Below, one piece after another: positions 25,723 to 34,410 of a DNA stretch of 64,000 bases. The notes beneath the pieces were generated by a model. It made no database searches. It saw only the letters and a list, made by a program, of their open reading frames with translations, and was not told the origin of the DNA. Within the stretch, counting starts at the first letter, position 1, and each line of letters opens with the position of its first letter. This DNA is from Pontibacter diazotrophicus (GTDB lineage Bacteria > Bacteroidota > Bacteroidia > Cytophagales > Hymenobacteraceae). The stretch covers positions 1 through 64,000 of the forward strand of contig NZ_QRGR01000020.1 of assembly GCF_003367245.1 (NCBI RefSeq), in the 5' to 3' direction. The position numbers and the translations under genes were made by a program.

Positions 25723-25797
25723 TGGGGCGTACTGGATTCGAACCAGTGACCCCCTGCTTGTAAGGCAGGTGCTCTGAACCAGCTGAGCTAACACCCC
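25723..25797 (-). tRNA. tRNA-Val (anticodon TAC)
   Basis: The minus strand gives a full cloverleaf: acceptor GGGGTGT/ACGCCCC (one G-U), D-arm TAGCTCAGCTGGTTCAGAGC, anticodon loop CTTACAA with anticodon TAC, T-arm CTGGTTCGAATCCAG, and discriminator A at 25723. CCA is not encoded. Confidence 0.97.
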
Positions 25798-25985
25798 GTT
25801 TTTTCTTTCCGAAGACCTTTTGTCCCCGTTTGATGATGCAAATATGGGGCATATTTTTTTAACTGCAAAACATTCGCAAAAAAAATCTTAAAAAATTTTT
25901 CTGCGTGCAGCGCCTATTGTTCGTCTATTATAACTGCTGTACCTTTAGCTTTTTATAAGGTGCTATAAATCTGAACTTTCGCTTG

Positions 25986-28505
25986 GTGAGAAAAGGAGTT
26001 GTTAAAAAAGTGCTATTTTATTCGGTTATCGGAGTGGTGGCCGTTATGAGCATAGCGTTGGCGTTGGTGTACACTTATCAGGATAAAATAATTGCGCTTT
26101 TTGTAACGGAGGCCAATAAGCACATTAAAACAAAAGTAGAGGTAGAGCAGATTTCACTCTCCCTGTTCGATAAGTTTCCGCATGTGGCCGTCAGCCTCGA
26201 CCAGGTAAACGTGCACGAGGGTTTGCCGGAGAGCGAGGAGTCGCTGGCGCGGGCCGACAAGCTCTACTTTACCTTTAGCTTGTTGGATGTGCTCCGGGGC
26301 AAGTACAGTGTAAAGCAGTTCTACATGGAGAAGGGGGAGGTATACGTGAAAGTGCTGCCGGACGGAAGTGTGAATTACCAGGTTATCAATTCAGACACGA
26401 CCTCCTCAGAAGAAGAGGATTTTTCCTTCGACCTTGAGAAAATCAGCCTTAGCGAAGTAGCCGTGCATTACATCGATCAGCAGCTGCAGCAAACATATGC
26501 CGTAGATGCCCATGAGTTGGAGGCAGCCCTGGCTATCTCTCCTGAGACGATAGATATTGAAGCGAGTGGCAATACCACCATCCACACGATTAAAGTGGGC
26601 ACAGGAGAGTACTTCAAAGGCAAGAAGGTAGACATCGCCACAGCGCTACAAATAAACCGAGCAGAAGAGGCCGTTTTGTTACAGCCATCTGTGGTGCTCA
26701 TAGAAGGCGCAGCATACGAAGTGGGGGGCACCGTTAGCTACGCCGGCACCACAACCTTAGACCTTAATTTAGAGGGCAAAAACACCAATATTCAATCGTT
26801 GCTGTCTTTGTTGCCGCAGGACATTACGCAGGAGTTCCGGCAGTACCGCAGCGAAGGTGACATATATTTTAATGGAACGGTTAAAGGAAGTATGTCAGCA
26901 AAGGAGACACCACTGATAAGCTTCAGTTTTGGTGCCCGTGATGCTTCTTTCTATCACCCGGATGTAAAGCAGCGGGTAGAGAAGATAAACCTGACAGGCA
27001 GCTTTACAAACGGCGAAAAACAGAATGCCAGCACATCGGCACTGGAGTTGAAAAGCCTTAGCGGTGTGCTCAACGGCAGGCCTTTCAAAGGGAACCTGGC
27101 CTACCGTAACTTCGACAACCCCAATATAGCGCTTGATGTGCAGGGAATGCTGGATGTGGGGTATGTGCTGGGCCTGGCGAAAATAGAGCAGGTGCGCAGC
27201 GGCAGCGGTCTGGCAGATGTGCGCATTGCCTTTGCTGGCAACCTGAACGAGTTTAAAGCCCGCCCAGGCAACAGCACCCTCAATACCACCGGAGATATTA
27301 CCCTACACAATGTGTCGCTTAACATGCAGGACTTGCCGATGCCGGTCACGAACCTGAGTGGTAACCTGATGTTTAAGCGCAACGATGTGGCTGTCTCAGA
27401 CTTTAAAGGTAAGCTGGGCGAGTCTGATTTCGTGGTGAACGGGATGTTTAAGAACATGATGGCCTGGCTGCTTTTGGAGCGGCAGCGCCTGTTGGTGGAG
27501 GCCGATTTTAAAAGCAATTACCTTAACTTTAACCAACTGCTGAGCGAGGAGCTGAATACAGCCGAGGCCGACCGTACAGGCAGCAGCGACAGCTATAAAT
27601 TCGCCATATCCCCAAACATCGCCTTTGACTTGAGCGCTTCCATTGACCGGCTCCGTTTCAGGCGCTTCAGGGGCAAGAACGTGCAGGGAGAGGTGAAGCT
27701 GCGAAACCAGGTGTTGTCTACTCCCAACATCTCTTTCAGGGCCGTAGGCGGTGACTTTGCCGTGCGCGGCACGCTCGATGCCCGGACCCGGGACCATATA
27801 AAGGTTAGTACAGCTACAAAACTCAATAACATGAGTGTAGACAGCCTCTTCTATGTCTTTGAGAACTTTCACCAGGACTTTATAGAAGAACGCCACCTGC
27901 GGGGCCAGCTTACCGCTAGTATCGTGTCTGATGTGTTCTTCGACAGCCAGCTTAACCCGAAGACCAACCTGCTGCAGGCAGAAATAGACGCTACCGTGCG
28001 TAATGGGCAGCTTATTAACTTTGCCCCTATGCAGAAGATGTCTGCGTTCGTGAAGCGCTCCGAACTGGCTAATATGCGCTTTGCCGAGCTGCACAATAGC
28101 TTCTGGATTCAGCAGCGCACCATTTACATTCCGGAGATGGACATTCGCTCCAACGTGTCGGCTGCGCCTGTTGTGTCTATATCCGGTACCCACACTTTTG
28201 ATCAGCTGATGGATTACAAGATAAAGCTGCCACTCTTCGGGAGCCGCCGACCGGACAAAGACGCTGTGTTCGGAGTGGTGGCGGAAGATCCGGACGCTGG
28301 CAACAGCAGCCTGTTCCTGACGCTGAAAGGCAACGAAGACGACTTCAAAATTGCGTATGACGATGAGCGTGTGCGGCAGAAAGTAAAAGCAGACCTGAAG
28401 GACGAGGGGCAGGAACTAAAGGACCTGTTGCGGGGCAAAAAGCCTAAATCGAAAGAAGAGAAAAAAGTGGAACTGCAGGAGGGGGAGTACTTCGATTTTA
28501 ATTAG
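25986..28505 (+). CDS. AsmA-family envelope protein
   Basis: 839 aa from the GTG at 25986 (a TTG one codon earlier is also possible). One N-terminal membrane helix (about 9-30) followed by a long periplasmic, beta-rich chain. The N-terminal AsmA segment reads FPHVAVSLDQVNV, ARADKLYFTFSLLDVLRGKYSVKQF. The C-terminal AsmA_2-like part has NFAPMQKMSAFVKRSELANMRFAELHNSFWI. AsmA-like proteins are bridge-like lipid-transfer or OM-assembly factors. It ends in a charged Lys/Glu tail. TACCTTTA near 25940 may be its -7 box. Confidence 0.85.
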   Translation: MRKGVVKKVLFYSVIGVVAVMSIALALVYTYQDKIIALFVTEANKHIKTKVEVEQISLSLFDKFPHVAVSLDQVNVHEGLPESEESLARADKLYFTFSLLDVLRGKYSVKQFYMEKGEVYVKVLPDGSVNYQVINSDTTSSEEEDFSFDLEKISLSEVAVHYIDQQLQQTYAVDAHELEAALAISPETIDIEASGNTTIHTIKVGTGEYFKGKKVDIATALQINRAEEAVLLQPSVVLIEGAAYEVGGTVSYAGTTTLDLNLEGKNTNIQSLLSLLPQDITQEFRQYRSEGDIYFNGTVKGSMSAKETPLISFSFGARDASFYHPDVKQRVEKINLTGSFTNGEKQNASTSALELKSLSGVLNGRPFKGNLAYRNFDNPNIALDVQGMLDVGYVLGLAKIEQVRSGSGLADVRIAFAGNLNEFKARPGNSTLNTTGDITLHNVSLNMQDLPMPVTNLSGNLMFKRNDVAVSDFKGKLGESDFVVNGMFKNMMAWLLLERQRLLVEADFKSNYLNFNQLLSEELNTAEADRTGSSDSYKFAISPNIAFDLSASIDRLRFRRFRGKNVQGEVKLRNQVLSTPNISFRAVGGDFAVRGTLDARTRDHIKVSTATKLNNMSVDSLFYVFENFHQDFIEERHLRGQLTASIVSDVFFDSQLNPKTNLLQAEIDATVRNGQLINFAPMQKMSAFVKRSELANMRFAELHNSFWIQQRTIYIPEMDIRSNVSAAPVVSISGTHTFDQLMDYKIKLPLFGSRRPDKDAVFGVVAEDPDAGNSSLFLTLKGNEDDFKIAYDDERVRQKVKADLKDEGQELKDLLRGKKPKSKEEKKVELQEGEYFDFN

Positions 28506-28528
28506 GCTGCCCAAGGCCTGCGAAATTA

Positions 28529-28566
28529 AGAGAAGCTTTCTTCCTGAAACAGCTTCTTTTTTTTAT
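28529..28566 (+). terminator. intrinsic terminator of the AsmA-like gene
   Basis: AGAAGCT (28531-28537) pairs with AGCTTCT (28551-28557), with partial inner pairing, and is followed by a T-run. Confidence 0.75.
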
Positions 28567-28843
28567 GTCCTATCTGGCAGAGAAGTTGTTATATCTTAAA
28601 TTTTGTATTTAACCTACACTTGCTGTTATAGGTCGTTCACGTTAAAATTGATGCCTTGTCAATGGAAATCAGTGTTTACTTGTAACTGTGACACTGTTAG
28701 GTCGTTAAAGAAATCAAAACTGCAATAAACAGGATGTGCAGCTAAAAAGAACGAAGGCTTGAAAAGCTAAATGTTTTTTGAGAATTGTACTAAAGCTGTT
28801 TTAAGAAATCGGATTAATTGAATGAACTTAAAGATATAAGGGT
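28567..28843. other. intergenic region with TAGGTCGTT direct repeats
   Basis: About 280 bases between two terminators, with no open frame of note. TAGGTCGTT occurs at 28629-28637 and again at 28698-28706. Being bounded by terminators on both sides, it could hold a small RNA, but there is no direct support. Confidence 0.3.
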
Positions 28844-28844
28844 G

Positions 28845-28874
28845 AAAAAAAGCCGGGGCTTCCCCGGCTTTTTT
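28845..28874. terminator. bidirectional intrinsic terminator (mscS side)
   Basis: GCCGGGG/CCCCGGC stem (28852-28858 with 28862-28868), 3-nt loop, flanked by A6-7 and T6. It lies 9 nt beyond the stop of the minus-strand mscS gene. Confidence 0.92.
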
Positions 28875-28882
28875 ATTTCCCT

Positions 28883-30061
28883 TTATTTCAGGTCTGATTC
28901 GCTGAAGTAGGTGTTGTTATCAGGTACAGCAGCCTGTAGTTTTTTAGGGTCTGCACGTTGCAGGTGTAGCGTCTGCGTAGGGAAGGCGAACTCTGCCCCA
29001 TGCCTTTCCACAATATCTACTATCTTATAATTGATTTCCTCTTTGATATCAATATACTCGTTCCAGTCCATGGTATCTACAAAATACAGGACCATCACAT
29101 CTTTGGAGTGCGCGCCAAGGCTCAGGAAACGAATGCGCCCTTCCTGGTTAGTGCGGGGGTGCTGGTCAATGAACTCCTGAATATCACGGGTGATGGCCCG
29201 TATTTGCTCAGAGGTAGTGTCATACGTCAGGTTGATGTCGAACTTGGCCCGCCGGAAAGTGCGTAGTGTCAGGTTATCCAGTGGCTTGTCGATCATGTGC
29301 TTGTTGGGCAGTGTCACAAAGCTTTTCTCCAGCGTCCGGATACGGGTGCTGCGGAAGCCTATTTTTTCTACCACGCCTATTAACTCGCCTACCTGCACGA
29401 GGTCGCCTACCACAAAAGGCTGATCCAGGAAGATAGTGAAAGACGCCAGCAGGTTCTCCAGGCTTTCTTTGGCGGCAAAGGCAATGGCTAAACCGCCCAC
29501 TCCCAAACCTGCCACCAGGCCGGCTACATTCACGCTAAACACAGCCCCCAGCATCGTCAGGAACGAGAAAATTACAATCAGCACTTTTGCAAAATCCTTA
29601 AAGAAAGGCACCAGCTGGTCATCCAGCTTCGAGGAGGTTCTCTCTGTGCGGAGTTTAAACACCATTCCCACAAAATCAACAAAGCGCAGGATAACCCATG
29701 TCAGGGCTACAATCACGAATACCTGATAAGTGCGGAAAGCAAATGTTTTCAGAAAGTGGTCGCCTTCACGTATCTCGGTGGGGTCTAAAGGGTAGTCCAG
29801 CACCAGGAATGCGAAGTACAGAAACACCAGCAGGAGCAGCACCTCCAGCGGCTGTAGCAGCAGGCGTTTAAAAGCTGCCTGGTTATCTTCGTCTGTAAAG
29901 CGGTCTACGAGCTTGTACAGGATTTTGGACAGCAGCCTGGATAGTACGGTTTTAAAGATGAAGCCAATAAGCAGGATGCCTACAAATATCAGAAACTCTG
30001 CTACTGTGTTGCCTAGAAATTCATAGGCAAGAATTTCTCTCCAGTTCTCTCTCCAGTTCAT
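28883..30061 (-). CDS. MscS-family mechanosensitive channel
   Basis: 392 aa. N-terminal helices at about 18-38, 73-91, 112-132 and 158-178, then the pore helix with the Gly/Ala pattern VAGLVAGLGVGGLAIAFAA followed by KESLENLLASF, and the beta domain FVVGDLVQVGELIGVVEKIG with TRIRTLEKSFVTLPN. This matches the MscS core with extra N-terminal helices. It opens under hypo-osmotic stress to release solutes. It starts 9 nt after the upstream dehydrogenase stop, so the two are cotranscribed. Confidence 0.92.
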   Translation of the reverse strand: MNWRENWREILAYEFLGNTVAEFLIFVGILLIGFIFKTVLSRLLSKILYKLVDRFTDEDNQAAFKRLLLQPLEVLLLLVFLYFAFLVLDYPLDPTEIREGDHFLKTFAFRTYQVFVIVALTWVILRFVDFVGMVFKLRTERTSSKLDDQLVPFFKDFAKVLIVIFSFLTMLGAVFSVNVAGLVAGLGVGGLAIAFAAKESLENLLASFTIFLDQPFVVGDLVQVGELIGVVEKIGFRSTRIRTLEKSFVTLPNKHMIDKPLDNLTLRTFRRAKFDINLTYDTTSEQIRAITRDIQEFIDQHPRTNQEGRIRFLSLGAHSKDVMVLYFVDTMDWNEYIDIKEEINYKIVDIVERHGAEFAFPTQTLHLQRADPKKLQAAVPDNNTYFSESDLK

Positions 30062-30070
30062 ATACTCTAA

Positions 30071-31297
30071 TTATAGCAGCTGGCTAAGCGCTATCTCAAA
30101 ACTCGTTTTGGCAATGGCTGTTTTCTGCGCGCTCTTTTCGTGTGTCTTTTCCAGTGCTGTGCGGATAGTTGCCGATATGTCAGTGAAAATAGCCTCATCC
30201 GTAATCTCTACTTCGCTCTCCATCAGGTAAGCAAACACGCGGGCCATACCGCAGTTGGCAATAAAGTCCGGGATCACGGCCAGTCTACTGTCAGCGAATT
30301 CACCGGTAGGTCCGAAGAAAATCTCCGGATCCTGGAACGGTACGTTGGCACCGGAGGAAATAACTTCCATGCCGCTGCTGATCATCTGCTCTACCTGTGC
30401 CCGGGATATAAGGCGGGAGGCAGCGGCAGGAATAAAAATTTCGGCAGGCAACGACCAGATGCGCTCGTTTACCTCCTCAAAGGGCAGCAGCCCATCCGGG
30501 TTAAGGGTATTTCCCTGGCGGTTCAGGAACAGCTCCGTTATTTCTGCAAACGAGAAACCTTCTTCTTTTATCAGACCACCAATCCTGTCGATGATGCCGA
30601 CAATTTTAACGCCTTTGGAGGCAAGGTAGTATGCTGCCGAGGCGCCTACGTTGCCCCAGCCCTGTATAATGGCTCTTTTACCTTCATACTGCCCTCCCCA
30701 GATAGCATAGAAATGACATACAGACTCCGCTACACCGTAGCCCGTAATCATATCGGCAATAGTATACTTGCGTGCGGTAGAGGGGGAGTAGTTCGGGTCC
30801 TCGATTACTTTCACCACCCCCTGGCGCAGCTGCCCGATCTTGTTTATCTTTTGTGGTTCGGTGGCGTTGAAATGCCCGTTTACAATGCCTTCCTGCGGAT
30901 GCCAGAGACCGTAATCCTCGGTAATAGGAATCACCTCGTGTATCTCGTCCACGTTCATATCACCGCCGGTGCCATAGTAATTCTTCAGCAAGGGAATAAC
31001 TACTTTATACCAGCGCTCCAGCACACCGCGTTTGCGCGGGTCGGCAGGGTCGAAGTTAATGCCTGATTTGGCTCCACCGATAGCAGGTCCGGATACAGTG
31101 AACTTTACCTCCATTGTTTTGGCTAGCGATTCCACTTCGCGTTTGTCCAGGCCTTTGCGCATGCGTGTGCCTCCACCTGCGGCGCCTCCCCGCAACGAGT
31201 TGATAACTACCCATCCTTCGGCTTCTGTTTCAGAGTCTTTCCACTCGAAAACAATCTCAGGGCGTTTATTTTCAAACTTTTCAAGTAACTCTTTCAT
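30071..31297 (-). CDS. Glu/Leu/Phe/Val-type amino acid dehydrogenase
   Basis: 408 aa. ELFV dehydrogenase with catalytic lysines K65 (MEVKFT) and K77 (GGAKSGI), the family's 12-residue spacing, and a Rossmann motif GWGNVGASAAYYL. The N-terminal GGAAGGGTRM is nearer the leucine-dehydrogenase loop than the glutamate one, so substrate specificity is open. It is distinct from both the leucine dehydrogenase at 19183 and the glutamate dehydrogenase at 42962. Promoter at 31327-31361 on the minus strand; mscS follows in the same transcript. Confidence 0.85.
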   Translation of the reverse strand: MKELLEKFENKRPEIVFEWKDSETEAEGWVVINSLRGGAAGGGTRMRKGLDKREVESLAKTMEVKFTVSGPAIGGAKSGINFDPADPRKRGVLERWYKVVIPLLKNYYGTGGDMNVDEIHEVIPITEDYGLWHPQEGIVNGHFNATEPQKINKIGQLRQGVVKVIEDPNYSPSTARKYTIADMITGYGVAESVCHFYAIWGGQYEGKRAIIQGWGNVGASAAYYLASKGVKIVGIIDRIGGLIKEEGFSFAEITELFLNRQGNTLNPDGLLPFEEVNERIWSLPAEIFIPAAASRLISRAQVEQMISSGMEVISSGANVPFQDPEIFFGPTGEFADSRLAVIPDFIANCGMARVFAYLMESEVEITDEAIFTDISATIRTALEKTHEKSAQKTAIAKTSFEIALSQLL

Positions 31298-31326
31298 CTG
31301 TTCTGCTCGTGTTTGCTAACGTTTCG

Positions 31327-31361
31327 CAAAGGTACGAAAAAGATGAGAGCGTGCAGGCAAA
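31327..31361 (-). promoter_or_regulatory. promoter of the dehydrogenase-mscS operon
   Basis: Minus strand: TTTG (31358-31361), 23-nt spacer, perfect -7 box TACCTTTG (31327-31334), 30 nt before the ATG. Confidence 0.65.
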
Positions 31362-31367
31362 GGAAAC

Positions 31368-32441
31368 CTAGCAAAGGTAGATGGAGCCGCCGATGTTATC
31401 CTGCGAAGCACCCGTTACACTGCGGAGGCAGTTATGCTCTCCGCGCCAGCGCAGTAAACCTAAAAAAGCAAAGATCAAGGCCTCTTTAAAAGACACCACC
31501 TCCGGTTCCGGAACCTCTACGCTATACTGCTCCCCAAGGTACTCCTGTAGCAGCTCGACAAGGTACAGGTTAAATGCGCCGCCGCCTGTTAATAGTACCC
31601 GGTGTTGCCTTTCATGCAGCTTTGGCAGTGCCTGCTTTATCTGAAAGGCAATATGATGGCAGGTAGTGTGGAGTTTGTCTGGTATACTGGATTTATGCGC
31701 GGCTATAGCTTCCAGGCTGTGTTCTAACACCCACTCTTTGCCTAAGGACTTAGGAGCCGGTGCAGTGAAATAGACTGGGGCATTCAGTTGCTGTAGCAGG
31801 TCCGGCTGCAGGGAACCAGACCTTGCCATTTCTCCGTTGTTATCATAGGCGTTTCCCACGCTGTTCGCCAATGTGTTTAAGAGCATGTTACAGGCGCATA
31901 TATCAAACGCCAGCCGCTTGTCGTTTTGCGAGAAGGAAACATTGGCTATGCCTCCAAGGTTAATACAGTAATCGTACTCCGGGAAGAGTAGTGCATCACC
32001 AATAGGTACGAGTGGAGCGCCCTGGCCACCTAAGGCGATATCCAGTGTCCGAAAGTCGCAGACTACGGGCAAGCAGGCGTTAGCCGCAATGTAGGCACCG
32101 TCCCCCAGCTGAAAAGAAACGTGTTTTTCCGGCTGATGAAAAATAGTGTGGCCATGGGAGGCAACAAAATCAGGCCGGATTTCGTGTTGTTGTACAAATC
32201 TTTGAACCTGTTGTCCTATATACTTGCCATAGGAATGGTGTAGCCGGATGAGTTCCAAGGCATTGTAAGTTTCGGCATCACGGAGGGATTCAATTAAAAT
32301 ATCTGAATATGTTAATGTATTAGTATGTAGTATTTTATATATCCAATTTTCGTTTGTATACGTAAGCCTAAAATACGCTATGTCGAGCCCGTCTAAAGAG
32401 GTGCCCGACATAAGGCCGATTACATGATATGAAGTGTCCAT
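31368..32441 (-). CDS. anmK: anhydro-N-acetylmuramic acid kinase
   Basis: 357 aa from the ATG at 32441. Phosphorylates and opens 1,6-anhydro-MurNAc in cell-wall recycling, giving MurNAc-6-P. Family motifs: GLMSGTSLDGLD at the N-terminus, SHGHTIFHQP, VCDFRTLDIALGGQGAPLVP (catalytic Asp region), INLGGIANVSF and LLTGGGAFN near the C-terminus. It lies upstream of the dehydrogenase but that gene has its own promoter in the gap. Confidence 0.93.
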   Translation of the reverse strand: MDTSYHVIGLMSGTSLDGLDIAYFRLTYTNENWIYKILHTNTLTYSDILIESLRDAETYNALELIRLHHSYGKYIGQQVQRFVQQHEIRPDFVASHGHTIFHQPEKHVSFQLGDGAYIAANACLPVVCDFRTLDIALGGQGAPLVPIGDALLFPEYDYCINLGGIANVSFSQNDKRLAFDICACNMLLNTLANSVGNAYDNNGEMARSGSLQPDLLQQLNAPVYFTAPAPKSLGKEWVLEHSLEAIAAHKSSIPDKLHTTCHHIAFQIKQALPKLHERQHRVLLTGGGAFNLYLVELLQEYLGEQYSVEVPEPEVVSFKEALIFAFLGLLRWRGEHNCLRSVTGASQDNIGGSIYLC

Positions 32442-32578
32442 TACCAAAAATAATAAATACTACTAAATACTAAGCACAGTAAGTCAGCCAAATAGTGTAG
32501 GCTTCGTATATATCTGAATATGAATAAGATTAGGAATGTAAATTGATTTGTAGAAACTGTAAGGTATAATTATTAATT

Positions 32579-32887
32579 ATGAAAAGTTTGTTGTCAAGAG
32601 TAGAATCTAAGAAGATAGATAAGGCAGCGGCCATGCTAAAAGTATTGGCCCACCCGAAGAGATTGGCGATAGTGGATTTGCTTGGGAAGGAGGATAAAAT
32701 GACTGTTACTGAGATATATAAACAGTTAGATCTACCTCAGGCTATCGCATCGCAACACCTCATTACACTAAAAGACAAGGGCGTTTTGTCCTCGTTTAAA
32801 GTGGGAACAAAGATTTATTATTCACTGGCTATCCCGAAGTTGATCGATGTGATAGACTGCCTGGAAGAGTGCTGCGTTGATATTTAA
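32579..32887 (+). CDS. ArsR-family winged-helix regulator
   Basis: 102 aa. Winged HTH with LAHPKRLAIVDLL, TVTEIYKQLDLPQAIASQHLITLKDKGVL and a beta wing KVGTKIYYSL. The recognition-helix ELCVC metal motif of ArsR/SmtB is absent, but the C-terminus reads CLEECC (three Cys near residues 94-99), so thiol or metal sensing is possible. Divergent from anmK (137 nt apart) and convergent with hemA. Target unknown. Confidence 0.88.
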   Translation: MKSLLSRVESKKIDKAAAMLKVLAHPKRLAIVDLLGKEDKMTVTEIYKQLDLPQAIASQHLITLKDKGVLSSFKVGTKIYYSLAIPKLIDVIDCLEECCVDI

Positions 32888-32926
32888 TCAGCTTATGCTC
32901 TACCTGGTTGCAGCCATGGTATGTAT

Positions 32927-32997
32927 AATAAAAGCCTAAGGCCCCCGCATTTCATCTCTAAATGAAGTCTGCGGAGGCCTTAGGCTTTTATTTTAAC
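32927..32997. terminator. long bidirectional intrinsic terminator
   Basis: A 23-bp stem with one mismatch (32927-32949 with 32970-32992), flanked by A- and T-rich ends, between the convergent arsR and hemA genes. Confidence 0.92.
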
Positions 32998-33023
32998 TAA
33001 GAAAAAAGGGCCGTTCACCCAAT

Positions 33024-34298
33024 TTAGTGATTTGTGTCTACGGGTTGTTCTTCCAGGTTGAAGAGGTCATTTAACAGGTCGATCAGAGTCTCCGCTTCAC
33101 CTCGCTTGCAGGCAGCTTTCAGTTGCAGCACCGGGAGCTTAATTATTTTCTGCATCATAGATTTTGTGATGTTATCTATGAGCTTGGTTTCTTTCGGACC
33201 GAGCTTTTTCATGTAGCGCGCCATTTCTTCCTGGCGGATTGTTTCCAGCGCGCTCTTCAGGCGGTTAATAGTAGGGGACACCATCATCTCCTTAGACCAG
33301 TCGTTAAACTGATCGATAGACTCGGTAATAATCTCTTTTACCTTCGGGACAGCATTAATACGAAGCTGCAGCGCCTCAGAAGCTTTATTTTGAATCGTGT
33401 CGATGTTATACACCAGCACGCCAGGCACTGTTTCCACCTCTGCCTCTACACTTCGCGGCACCGATAAGTCGATAAAGAACTTAAACGACAGCACATTCAG
33501 GCGTTTCACCATCTCTTTGGTAAAGAAAGGTGTCTCGTGGGCGATAGACGATATAACCACGTCTGCCTCTTTCATGCCCTGCACGATGTTCTCAAACGGA
33601 ATCATTTCCATGGCGCACTCTTCTGCCAGTGCTTTTGCCTTGCCCTGTGTGCGGTTGGTGATTTTTACGTTCTTAAAGCCGCTGTCTTTCAGGTTACGGC
33701 ATACATCGGCGCCAATCTCACCTAAACCCACTACCAATATACTTGGCTCAGGTATCTCAGCTGTCAGTTCCTCAATCAGTTCAATAGCGGCATAAGAGGT
33801 AGAGGCAGCACCATCACGGAAAGCGGTTTCCTGCACTACGCGCTTATTCGTAAAGAAAATAGTGTGCATCAGGCGGTGCAGGAACGGGCCTGCGGTCTCG
33901 TTGTCGGCCGCCCACTGATAGGCCTGCTTCACCTGGTTCGAGATTTGCATATCACCCACCACCTGCGACTCCAGTCCCATTGACACATCAAACAGATGCT
34001 GTACGGCATCATCGTGCTCGGTCAGGATGGTGAAATAGTCTAGGTACTGGGAAATATTTTCCATGCCTTTGGTAATGCCCAGCAGCTTTACAATCTCTGT
34101 GCTGTAGTCATCATCGGCATTGTAATAAACTTCGGTGCGGTTGCAGGTAGAAAGTACCAGTATGTCAGAAGCCTGAATAAAGCTTTTGAGCGTCTGTAGG
34201 AATAGCCTGCAGGAAGTTTCATCTAAGGCAATCAGTTCCCTGATATCCAGCGGTGCTTTTTTATAAGACAAGCTGATTGCTTTGAAATTCTGAAGCAT
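33024..34298 (-). CDS. hemA: glutamyl-tRNA reductase
   Basis: 424 aa. First step of C5 haem synthesis: NADPH-dependent reduction of Glu-tRNA to glutamate-1-semialdehyde. Catalytic Cys52 in LSTCNRTE; GLESQVVGDMQISNQVKQAY corresponds to the usual GLDSxxxGExQIxxQVK block, with Asp replacing Glu; NADP fold ILVVGLGEIGADV. The C-terminal dimerisation helix follows. A perfect -7 box TACCTTTG lies at 34322-34329 on the minus strand. Confidence 0.95.
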   Translation of the reverse strand: MLQNFKAISLSYKKAPLDIRELIALDETSCRLFLQTLKSFIQASDILVLSTCNRTEVYYNADDDYSTEIVKLLGITKGMENISQYLDYFTILTEHDDAVQHLFDVSMGLESQVVGDMQISNQVKQAYQWAADNETAGPFLHRLMHTIFFTNKRVVQETAFRDGAASTSYAAIELIEELTAEIPEPSILVVGLGEIGADVCRNLKDSGFKNVKITNRTQGKAKALAEECAMEMIPFENIVQGMKEADVVISSIAHETPFFTKEMVKRLNVLSFKFFIDLSVPRSVEAEVETVPGVLVYNIDTIQNKASEALQLRINAVPKVKEIITESIDQFNDWSKEMMVSPTINRLKSALETIRQEEMARYMKKLGPKETKLIDNITKSMMQKIIKLPVLQLKAACKRGEAETLIDLLNDLFNLEEQPVDTNH

Positions 34299-34321
34299 AA
34301 TAACGTGTGTCTACTGGAGTG

Positions 34322-34329
34322 CAAAGGTA
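34322..34329 (-). promoter_or_regulatory. -7 box TACCTTTG of hemA
   Basis: Perfect TAnnTTTG match on the minus strand 23 nt before the ATG. No clear -33 box at the expected distance. Confidence 0.5.
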
Positions 34330-34410
34330 AGCTTCAATTTACTAAAATAAAACTTACTTGCGCTCATTGTTTAATTTATACTAATTTCAAATAAAATTCG
34401 TGTAAACTGC

